A stretch of 28,490 nt of DNA, from IMG/VR virus record IMGVR_UViG_3300009034_000174, positions 1 through 28,490 of that record, one strand, 5' to 3'. A model generated the notes under the pieces. The model was not told where the DNA came from and searched no databases. It was given only the letters and a program-made list of their open reading frames with translations. Both the position numbers and the translations under genes were made by a program. This DNA comes from a virus. Positions 16,022 to 23,298 of the stretch are shown piece by piece (position 1 is the stretch's first letter; each line of letters begins with the position of its first letter).

Positions 16022-16987
16022 TTATGAACCAGTAATACCAATCAATTTTGCACAGGTTAAATAATTGCGCATTACTAAAACCTCATCACAATAAATATCA
16101 AAAGCATCTGACTGCGAAGTGGTTTTAGCTAAAGGCAATATAGTAACCTTAGTCAATTCTGATATAAAGCAATGATCAGTATCAATTACATAAAGGGTAG
16201 AAGTTCCACCAGAAACTTCATCCGTTACAGCAGATCCATCCCACGCTTGAGTATCAGGAATCTCCGTGCTTCTTAAAATCGGTATCCCATTATAAGTCGG
16301 AACCTTGAAGCCACCTTTAATCTCTATCTTATCTACAAACCTTTGCTGAGCTTGTAGTAAGGCATTAATCTGCCTGGAAGTCCGCTTACTACAAAGAATT
16401 AGATCAGGTTCATGAATACAAGTATCAATAACCTCATCTAACTTTGCCAGAGTAATAGATTCACCAAGAGTAACAGTAGTCATACCTACTGCCTGAGAAG
16501 AAGGAATTAGAATATCAAGGCCATCAAATTCCAAAGCACTGCTTGAAACCGATCCCTTAAAAAGCCCATTCTCTTCTTTCTTACGAAACTCTAAAGTTGC
16601 AGCTTCAATTTCCTGAGCAGCAATATTAGCATAACTACGCCCCTGAGCTTGCAATCTACGACTAATAACTCCATTATAAGCAATAGTCTTATAAGGAAAA
16701 TTAACCTGAGCAAAGCTTCCGCCAGATTGATTAAGTGTCCCAAGATCACTAACAAATTCAGCTCCAGTTGTTCCCGGTGTTCTGCGGTTCTGATAAAAAG
16801 CATCACCAGACCCAGGCTTTCTGGGAAGATTCATTCTCAAAGGATTTTTATACTCAACCATCTGAGCAATAACCTTATCAATTTCTGGCTGTCTTAAAAT
16901 AGAACCAGCAGCAGTAACTCCAAGAGCTTTAATTATTCTCTCAATCTTTCCACGAAACTCGGGAGTATCCATCATTTTAAGATCCAT
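16022..16987 (-). CDS. Major capsid protein (HK97 fold)
   Basis: 321 residues. It builds the head shell. Gene order (protease and scaffold before it, adaptor after) and composition fit HK97-fold capsid proteins: a charged N-terminal helix, an E-loop-like stretch near YQNRRTPGTTGAEFV, a spine-helix segment IAAQEIEAATLEFRKKEEN, then P-domain strands (LDEVIDTCIHEPDLILCSKRT), YNGIPILRS and a final FDIYCDEVLVMRNYLTCAKL strand typical of these proteins. The SD is AAAGGAGGTGAAACTAA, among the strongest here. Base composition is more G/C-rich than that of neighbouring genes, as in highly expressed genes. Whether the N-terminus is cleaved by the upstream protease is not visible. Confidence 0.85.
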   Translation of the reverse strand: MDLKMMDTPEFRGKIERIIKALGVTAAGSILRQPEIDKVIAQMVEYKNPLRMNLPRKPGSGDAFYQNRRTPGTTGAEFVSDLGTLNQSGGSFAQVNFPYKTIAYNGVISRRLQAQGRSYANIAAQEIEAATLEFRKKEENGLFKGSVSSSALEFDGLDILIPSSQAVGMTTVTLGESITLAKLDEVIDTCIHEPDLILCSKRTSRQINALLQAQQRFVDKIEIKGGFKVPTYNGIPILRSTEIPDTQAWDGSAVTDEVSGGTSTLYVIDTDHCFISELTKVTILPLAKTTSQSDAFDIYCDEVLVMRNYLTCAKLIGITGS

Positions 16988-17026
16988 TTAGTTTCACCTC
17001 CTTTCATTTAAGATTATTATAAATTG

Positions 17027-17800
17027 CTATTCTGTTTCTTCTTGCCCTAAGAGCAATTCAACTTTAGCAATAGGATCAGCATTTTTATACTCCTCTGACT
17101 CAAGGAGTTTCTTAGTCGGTTCTACTTTGTCGTCAACTTCTAATGTTGAACGATCTTCATTATTTACAGTAGTTTTCCTTATAGGAATTTTATTTTCGAT
17201 AGTGTCCTTTATTTCAGCTATCGTTTTTGATAAATCTGCGATCTTCTGCTCATTAGCAGTTTCCAGAGCTTGATCTAAAGATTTAATTACTCCAGATAAT
17301 TGAGTTTCTACCTCACCCAATTTTTTTGATATTTTAGAAGTATCAACATCCAGCATTAATTTCTTTTCAGGCGAATAACCATACTGAGTAAAAATACCCA
17401 TTAGCAAAGACATAGCCTTCTTGAGAACTGGAATATTTTTTGGAGCAAGTTTAGCAATTTCAACAACTGATATTTTCTGACTCTTCTTAGTTGGTAACTT
17501 AAAATCCTCATAACCGGGGACTTTATGCTCAGTTAACAAACCAGCAAGAGTAGATAAACAATCATTTATTCCCTTAACAATTTTGCTTTCCTGCTTCAAA
17601 ACTACTTCCTTATCAACCTTATCCTTTTCTGAATCATCCATTGCATCTTGGTCATCTGAAGTATCATCATCAGTAGTTTCATCATTGCTCTTAACAGTTA
17701 CCTCAAAATCATCAAGCTCTTCAGGATTATCAGGTAAAGAATCATCAAGATTCTTTTGAGCTTTTTGCTCATCAGTCAGTTCAATATCCTTATCATCCAT
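17027..17800 (-). CDS. Nested scaffold protein (in-frame internal start)
   Basis: An internal ATG at 17800 (codon 205 of the protease gene) is preceded by AAAGGAGGTGATAGC, an SD as strong as those of the capsid and tail tube genes. The product would be 257 residues beginning MDDKDIELTDEQKAQ: an acidic, Asp-rich segment and a coiled-coil C-terminal half, typical of scaffolds that shape the procapsid and are then degraded. Nested scaffold starts inside protease genes are known (lambda C/Nu3). The same SD codes Lys-Gly-Gly-Asp-Ser in the long form, so both products are expected. Confidence 0.75.
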   Translation of the reverse strand: MDDKDIELTDEQKAQKNLDDSLPDNPEELDDFEVTVKSNDETTDDDTSDDQDAMDDSEKDKVDKEVVLKQESKIVKGINDCLSTLAGLLTEHKVPGYEDFKLPTKKSQKISVVEIAKLAPKNIPVLKKAMSLLMGIFTQYGYSPEKKLMLDVDTSKISKKLGEVETQLSGVIKSLDQALETANEQKIADLSKTIAEIKDTIENKIPIRKTTVNNEDRSTLEVDDKVEPTKKLLESEEYKNADPIAKVELLLGQEETE

Positions 17801-18412
17801 GCTATCACCTCCTTTCTTTTTCTCGACTATTTTATAATCCAGTATTCGCCCTACTGGATGATCAAACTTATGATTAAAAAATACCAAACCCTTTGGAGGT
17901 TTCTCCATATAAACTTTCATTGCTTCTTTAAAAGCAATTGGTTTAATAATTTCATTTAATAAATTTTTAGCATCAGTTGATACATAACCTTCAATTATTT
18001 TATTCTTTTTATCAATAACAGTAATTACAGCTTCTTTATCTGCCGGAATAGTTACTATTGAAATATCTCTAAGGTCAACCTTATCTACTATTATTTTATG
18101 TTTTTCACTAACCTTATCCCCGATATAAATTATATCTTCACCTTCAGTTGGCCTACCACTCCAGGAAAAAGCAGTAATATAGCCTTTAACTATCTTTTTC
18201 CAAATATCATTATCTTCAATTTTTACCTTTACCCAAAGCCCACCATTAAATTTAAGAACGCTATCTTTTCTTACAAAATGCATCATAACCTTTCCGCCTT
18301 TACCATCATCACATTTAATAACTAAAAATTTCTTTTTATTAGCAGGTGAATCTACTAATGAAACTTCAAATGTAGTTAAATCAATTAATCTTCTAACTTT
18401 CTTTTTAGCCAT
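17027..18412 (-). CDS. Second protease-like protein fused to scaffold region
   Basis: 461 residues, overlapping the XkdF gene by 8 bases (ATGGCTAA) with SD GGAGGT before the ATG. Residues 7-33 carry EVSLVDSPANKKKFLVIK, which in XkdF relatives normally follows the protease core. Residues 58-134 repeat the second half of such a core: WVKVKIEDNDIWKKI, GYITAFSWSG (Ser83 or Ser85), then ISIVTIPADKEAVITVID. Residues 138-195 look like the first half: EGYVSTDAKN, EIIKPIAFKEA, LVFFNHKFDHPVGRI (His181, His185). The candidate Ser thus precedes the candidate His, the reverse of the usual order. Residues 205-461 are acidic, then coiled-coil (EVETQLSGVIKSLDQALE), like a scaffold. Ends in TAG. Confidence 0.65.
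   Translation of the reverse strand: MAKKKVRRLIDLTTFEVSLVDSPANKKKFLVIKCDDGKGGKVMMHFVRKDSVLKFNGGLWVKVKIEDNDIWKKIVKGYITAFSWSGRPTEGEDIIYIGDKVSEKHKIIVDKVDLRDISIVTIPADKEAVITVIDKKNKIIEGYVSTDAKNLLNEIIKPIAFKEAMKVYMEKPPKGLVFFNHKFDHPVGRILDYKIVEKKKGGDSMDDKDIELTDEQKAQKNLDDSLPDNPEELDDFEVTVKSNDETTDDDTSDDQDAMDDSEKDKVDKEVVLKQESKIVKGINDCLSTLAGLLTEHKVPGYEDFKLPTKKSQKISVVEIAKLAPKNIPVLKKAMSLLMGIFTQYGYSPEKKLMLDVDTSKISKKLGEVETQLSGVIKSLDQALETANEQKIADLSKTIAEIKDTIENKIPIRKTTVNNEDRSTLEVDDKVEPTKKLLESEEYKNADPIAKVELLLGQEETE
17805..17814 (-). promoter_or_regulatory. Internal SD for the nested scaffold
   Basis: The minus strand reads AAGGAGGTGA, then TAGC, then the ATG at 17800. The match to the 3' end of bacterial 16S rRNA is near complete and spacing is 7 bases from GGAGG. 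It lies inside an open coding frame, so it is selected for ribosome binding as well as for coding. Confidence 0.75.
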
Positions 18413-20012
18413 CTTCTACCTCCACTTCTTCTTCTTTAACTCTTGAAATTCCTTGAACTGAATAACCAGTTATTTCTCCAGATTTAATTGCTTTCCAAAT
18501 TTCCTTATCCAATACCTTAGTAGTTATTAACCAAGAATTTTTTTTAATTTTATAACCATCTATTTTAAAATTAACAGGAGCGATATAATTTTCTAATATT
18601 TTTAATGAAGAGGGAAACATCGAATGCATTAAACCTAATGTTGCAAAATCCTGCATAAATTTAAAACAAGTCTTTCTTATCTCTTCAGCAGATATAATTT
18701 CACCCTGACCATCAATAGTCTCAGGCTCAAGAACTACACCTGTCACTAACTGCTCATCTTCTTTAGCTTTATAAATAGGAACAAATCTATTAAAATGTTC
18801 TTTAGTATCATCTGGTAATTGTTTTTTTACTTCCTCTGGTAAATCTTTATAACCAATAGCTTTTAAAGCTTTTAAGGTATCAGGATTCCAAATTATATTT
18901 ATCTTTTCTTTTTTAGCTTTCTCTTTTTCTTTCTGCTGATCATGAGTAGTTATATATGGCTCTTGAGTTTTAATAGGTTTATTTATTTTCCACCATTCAT
19001 CAGGGACTTTTTCATAATCCTCTCCACTTATTAACGAAATATTATACCTACCATTTAAACCCTTATTCTTTTTAAAGAAGAGAAAATATTCGTGATAATC
19101 AGTTTTTTGAACCCCATAAATTGCTAATCCAGAATCTACATAATCAATTCTACCAGCAGTTTCTTCAGTAGCACCAGCCTGACCAACCTCTGCAAAATAA
19201 GTAGGTTTTTTAGAGCTTACTAAATGCAACCATTTTAAATTATGTAAAGGTCTTTTTTGTGCAGATATATTACTTTCATCATCAAAGAATTTATTTTTTA
19301 AAATATCTTCAACCCTACCATCTTTTAAAAATTGAATAATAGCCCCTGGAGTATTTAAAGCCCAATCAATTAATAACTTTTTATCAGATAATAATATTCT
19401 TAAATCTAAATGTGCATTACCTCTATTGATTAAAACATTCATTAAACCAGCTAATTCATTTTTCTTTGGAGGTTTTTTACTAATAAATTTACTTATTACT
19501 TCTGAAACTTTTCCACCAGTATCAGAAGCTTTTTGAGCACTTGCTTTTAATTTACCTAAATCATTTTTTAAAATAGCTATTTTATAATTACTCCAAAGTT
19601 TTCTTAAAGCTTTATTAGCCTCATCATCAGGCAATCGTTTAATCTTTTTTAAATTAGTTTTAATATCATTAATATCCTTTTCACTCCAAATCCCTCTACT
19701 GTGCTTTTGAATAACAAATTTATTAGTTTTAATTCCTTCTTGCTTAACCATATAAGGATTAGTATTTTTTTGTTTTATCTCTTCATCTTTAACTAAAAGC
19801 TCATTTTTAACATTATCTTTATTATCTTTTTCTATACTTTCAATTATATCTAATTTCTTTTTTTCTGCATCAATCTTTTTAATAATAGGAAATAACCAAC
19901 TATAAGGAGTTTCACCAGCCTCAATTTCACGCTTTTTTATTTCCTCTAAAACAAAAACATAAGCGTTAATTAAATCTTCTTTATTAAATTTATTTAATTC
20001 TATATTAATCAT
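18405..20012 (-). CDS. XkdF-type prohead protease with 3'-phosphoesterase-like domain
   Basis: 535 residues from the ATG at 20012, which overlaps the previous stop; the frame is open further upstream but without a better start. Residues 411-520 match XkdF serine proteases: TGVVLEPETIDGQGEIIS, LMHS (His463), NYIAPV, SWLITTKVLDKEIWKAI, then SGEITGYSVQG (Ser518). Residues about 97-330 resemble the LigD phosphoesterase (PE) domain: FVIQKH (His104), HLDLR (His201, Asp203, Arg205), WALNTPGA (217-224) and a closing LNGRYNISLI strand, with a roughly 90-residue insertion. Those positions match PE active-site residues. The N-terminal 60 residues are helical. Protease role: capsid maturation. PE role unknown; it might act on DNA ends. 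PE assignment is from motifs only. Confidence 0.68.
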   Translation of the reverse strand: MINIELNKFNKEDLINAYVFVLEEIKKREIEAGETPYSWLFPIIKKIDAEKKKLDIIESIEKDNKDNVKNELLVKDEEIKQKNTNPYMVKQEGIKTNKFVIQKHSRGIWSEKDINDIKTNLKKIKRLPDDEANKALRKLWSNYKIAILKNDLGKLKASAQKASDTGGKVSEVISKFISKKPPKKNELAGLMNVLINRGNAHLDLRILLSDKKLLIDWALNTPGAIIQFLKDGRVEDILKNKFFDDESNISAQKRPLHNLKWLHLVSSKKPTYFAEVGQAGATEETAGRIDYVDSGLAIYGVQKTDYHEYFLFFKKNKGLNGRYNISLISGEDYEKVPDEWWKINKPIKTQEPYITTHDQQKEKEKAKKEKINIIWNPDTLKALKAIGYKDLPEEVKKQLPDDTKEHFNRFVPIYKAKEDEQLVTGVVLEPETIDGQGEIISAEEIRKTCFKFMQDFATLGLMHSMFPSSLKILENYIAPVNFKIDGYKIKKNSWLITTKVLDKEIWKAIKSGEITGYSVQGISRVKEEEVEVEDG

Positions 20013-20430
20013 TTTTAGATACCGCCTCAAATAACTCTTTATTCCATTCTTTATAATCTTCTGGCTTAAAAACAAATTCCCTTTTAATCATTTCTTTATA
20101 AATCTTTTTAGCTAATTTAACAACTTGTTCTTTAGTAAATTTAAACTCTTTCTTGTCTTCCTTTATAGTAAAATACCAATCATTAATAATTTTCCAATCA
20201 TCTACTAATTGCTCATCTATAATTTCTTTAGGTTCATATTCATCTATATCTTTTATTTTAATTTCAATTTCTCCTATTTCTGGTTTATTTAAAGCCCCAC
20301 CTGCATTAGAAATTCCTAAAGCTTTCTGAATAGATTTATCATAAATTTCATGTAATAATCCATGAAGCTCTAATAAATCTTTATCAGAAATAGTTTTTAA
20401 ATAATCTGAATTTATTTCATTTAGTTTCAT
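20005..20430 (-). CDS. Unrecognised helical protein
   Basis: 141 residues from the ATG at 20430. The frame also opens with a TTG at 20442, but no SD favours it. It overlaps both neighbours (14 bases upstream, 8 downstream). The N-terminus, LKTISDKDLLELHGLLHEIYDKS, has the same look as the N-terminus of the following PE-XkdF protein (LNKFNKEDLINAYVFVLEEI), suggesting a shared helical interaction motif. The C-terminal half is lysine/glutamate-rich. Its place between portal and protease suggests a head-assembly accessory. No known family is recognised. Confidence 0.58.
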   Translation of the reverse strand: MKLNEINSDYLKTISDKDLLELHGLLHEIYDKSIQKALGISNAGGALNKPEIGEIEIKIKDIDEYEPKEIIDEQLVDDWKIINDWYFTIKEDKKEFKFTKEQVVKLAKKIYKEMIKREFVFKPEDYKEWNKELFEAVSKND

Positions 20431-20581
20431 CTTCTTCTTCAATTGAAATTACTTTACCAAAAGTAGAGGAAATAAATTTATTATCTTCTAAAACTGTTTC
20501 TTCATAATAAACAGCTTTTTCTTTATCCACCGCATTATAATCTTTATCAAAAAAAGTAGTTATAGTTTCTTTCTTACTCAT
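20417..20581 (-). CDS. Very small acidic protein (54 residues)
   Basis: A 54-residue ORF lies in the 138-base gap after the portal gene. Its ATG overlaps the portal stop (TAATG at 20583-20579), and its TGA lies 14 bases inside the next gene, so it fills the gap and matches the operon's coupling style. The protein begins MSKKETITTFFDKDYNA and ends in an acidic tail (ISIEEEDETK). No family is recognised; a head-assembly role is a guess. Confidence comes from the junctions, not from sequence similarity. Confidence 0.6.
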   Translation of the reverse strand: MSKKETITTFFDKDYNAVDKEKAVYYEETVLEDNKFISSTFGKVISIEEEDETK

Positions 20582-23298
20582 TAAAATAATTCCTCAAAAA
20601 ATTTAACCCGCTTTGGATGATTCTTAATAAACTTTTTATTACCTTCTAACCATAAACTAAAAGAATGTGAAAAATCTTCAAAATCAGATTTTAAATAACC
20701 TTCTGGTAAATCTAATGCAGTAAACTTTTCCTTACTAACAAGTGATTTAAAACTATTAGCAGTAGTAGGATTAGTAATTGCGTAAGCATGTCCAAATTCA
20801 TGATATAAAGTTAAAGCATCAGCGTCTTTATATAACTTTACATTTTTTCCTATATCACAAGTTCCAGTAATATTAGCTTTACCCCAAGGAGTTTTAGCTG
20901 TTTCTTTTTTGCCATAAATCTTAACCGAGTTAACAGCTTTCTGAACTTCTTTTGGCATTTCTCTAAAACTTTCTATTAACAAAGCTTCAGGGAAAACTTT
21001 TTCACCACCTTCTAAAAATTGCATTCTTGGATATATAGAATTACTAATAAATTTTACTTCTGGATCAAACTCTACTACACAATAACAATATCCATTACAT
21101 CTTGAAGTTCCATCACCAGGCCAGGCAGGTAAATCATGTCGGGTTTTATAAGGATTACCAGCTTCAAAATCTGCACAATCAGGGCAAGACTTTCCAGATG
21201 TAGTTCTCCAGAAACACACAGAAACATCCCACTCAGAAGCAGTTACTTGTTTTTTAACTGGTTTTAATCCAAGCCTTTCTCTTGCTTCTATTTCAGTATC
21301 AATAGCTTTTCCTATTTCTTCTCCAAATACTGCATTAGCAACAGACCAAATAGCTGCACTGTATAAATTTACACGATAATCTAAACCTTTAACTGATTTA
21401 GTAACCGCTTCTTTAGTTTTTTTAATATCTACATTTTCTTTATATAATAAATCTAAATCATCAGTTAATCGTTTATTAAGGTTTTTAAATAACTTCTTTC
21501 TTAAAAACTCCTCATTCCATTTTAATCGCTCTTTAATTATTTTTCTAATCTCTTGATTAGTCAAATAAGTTTCTCCAGTAATTTCAGATGCTGCTTTCTG
21601 AGCTACTCTTGCAGTATGATAAAAATATTTTTCTGCTAATTTAAGCCAGTTTGTTAAACATATATCAGTCTGCTTATTTATTTCCTTTATACCCTGGGTT
21701 TTAGCTCCTTCAAACTTTGTAAAGAATTTAATTACATTATCAGTCATTCTATCCCAATAACCAGATAATTTATTATTATAATTCTTTTTAACATTTAAAA
21801 CTTTTTCAACAGGCAAAACCACTTTGCCTTTTAAATCATCTATTTCTTTTTGTGTAAGTTCTGCAACTTCTTCAAATTCTTCTGCTGAATCACCCTCTAA
21901 TAACTGTAAAACCTTTTCACTTTCACCATTTTCATCTACCTCTTCAGAATCTATTCCCTCTTCATCAACACCAATTACATCTTTTTCTGAAGCTAATATT
22001 TTACCAAGTTTAATTACCTTATTGCCTACTATTAATAAATGTTGATCTCCTCCAGGAACTTCAGATAAACCACGCTTTTTCCTTACTTCATTTAATGTCT
22101 TAACTCCAGAATGAAAATAAATTTTAGAAGTCTTAGCTTGAGTTTCATCTTCCTCAATCTCTTCTAATTCCCATTTAAAATAAACATCATTATATAATTC
22201 TGGTAAAATTTCAGTATTAATATAATAAGCAATTAATTTAGCAATAGGAATTATTAAACGGCTCTTACCTAAAAATCTTTGCTCCTTAGCTGTTGCCTTT
22301 GGAACATCCTGGGTAGAACCCATCTCGACTGGCATTAAGCCAAAATTTCTCCAGATAATCCTTTCAATAACTAGCATCAACTCCTCTAATTGCATATCTC
22401 TATTAGGTTGATGAAAAGGAATCCATTGAGCTTTACCATCAGTTCCATAAATTACTCTTATTTTAAATAGATTACCTTTATATTGTTTAAATTGTGCTTT
22501 CGCTCTTTCATAAGCATCTACACTTACTGGCCCAAGATCAAGAACCCCAGGTGGTATTTCATCTTCTGTAAAACTATCGCATATATGTTTAATAGATTGC
22601 ATTAAAGCTGCAACCTCATCAATAATAGATTCTATAATAGGAAGGCCATAAAGATTATGAGTAACAGGATGTAAAATTATATCTACTATATCTTGTGATC
22701 TAAAATTAACATCATTCTCGGCCATATAATCGCCTTCTTGAACATAACCAAGAATAACCCCATGAATATCTGCCTTTGGTTTTATTGTAGCTACATCCCT
22801 CGCCCATAGCTCTACTAAATGACCTTTTAAATTTCTAACTTTTTCAATCTTACCAGTATCACAAACTAATAAATCATTTAACATCTTTGACATTAATTGT
22901 TGAAAATTCTCTTGATTAACATTAGGATTGTTTAATAACTCAGTAGCCTCAGTTACATGAGCATCATCTACATCTTTATTTTTCTTAACTATATTCCAAT
23001 CTAAAGTAGAAACAGTTCTTACTATATTATCAACAGCAGGTCTAACGGCAGAAGATTGATGATATATATCTCTTAACCTTTCGTAACTAAGTAATTTACC
23101 TGTTCTTGAAATACTCTCATCTTCACTAAGTTTCATTAAACCAGTTTGTAAACCTTTAACTTCTCCTCTCAATCTTCTGTTCTGGCTATCAACAGCAGTA
23201 ATCTGTTCAGATAATTTATCAATCTTACTTGATTGCTTTTTAACTAATTCTTTTGTTTCGTCTCTAAAAAATGGTATTTTCATTTTAGTCCCAATCAT
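20581..23298 (-). CDS. Portal-MuF fusion with C-terminal zincin-like domain
   Basis: 905 residues. Residues 1-60 are a coiled coil (SSKIDKLSEQITAVDSQN). Residues about 65-430 are a portal core: DNIVRTVSTLDW, an EDEIPPGVLDLG segment, WRNFGLMPVEMGSTQDVPKA, and KTLNEVRKKRGLSEVPGGD. An acidic linker follows (about 440-490), then helices of a MuF-type domain ending in the cysteine signature SCPDCADFE (Cys705, Cys708) and SRCNGYCYC at about 732-740. The C-terminal about 110 residues carry LYHEFGHAYAI, an HExxH zinc site (His833, His837), with EDFSHSFSLW (Glu874) as possible third ligand. Portal and MuF parts build the DNA entry vertex; the zincin-like part could process head proteins or be injected as an effector. 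The start may be the ATG at 23298 or 23283. Confidence 0.82.
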   Translation of the reverse strand: MIGTKMKIPFFRDETKELVKKQSSKIDKLSEQITAVDSQNRRLRGEVKGLQTGLMKLSEDESISRTGKLLSYERLRDIYHQSSAVRPAVDNIVRTVSTLDWNIVKKNKDVDDAHVTEATELLNNPNVNQENFQQLMSKMLNDLLVCDTGKIEKVRNLKGHLVELWARDVATIKPKADIHGVILGYVQEGDYMAENDVNFRSQDIVDIILHPVTHNLYGLPIIESIIDEVAALMQSIKHICDSFTEDEIPPGVLDLGPVSVDAYERAKAQFKQYKGNLFKIRVIYGTDGKAQWIPFHQPNRDMQLEELMLVIERIIWRNFGLMPVEMGSTQDVPKATAKEQRFLGKSRLIIPIAKLIAYYINTEILPELYNDVYFKWELEEIEEDETQAKTSKIYFHSGVKTLNEVRKKRGLSEVPGGDQHLLIVGNKVIKLGKILASEKDVIGVDEEGIDSEEVDENGESEKVLQLLEGDSAEEFEEVAELTQKEIDDLKGKVVLPVEKVLNVKKNYNNKLSGYWDRMTDNVIKFFTKFEGAKTQGIKEINKQTDICLTNWLKLAEKYFYHTARVAQKAASEITGETYLTNQEIRKIIKERLKWNEEFLRKKLFKNLNKRLTDDLDLLYKENVDIKKTKEAVTKSVKGLDYRVNLYSAAIWSVANAVFGEEIGKAIDTEIEARERLGLKPVKKQVTASEWDVSVCFWRTTSGKSCPDCADFEAGNPYKTRHDLPAWPGDGTSRCNGYCYCVVEFDPEVKFISNSIYPRMQFLEGGEKVFPEALLIESFREMPKEVQKAVNSVKIYGKKETAKTPWGKANITGTCDIGKNVKLYKDADALTLYHEFGHAYAITNPTTANSFKSLVSKEKFTALDLPEGYLKSDFEDFSHSFSLWLEGNKKFIKNHPKRVKFFEELF

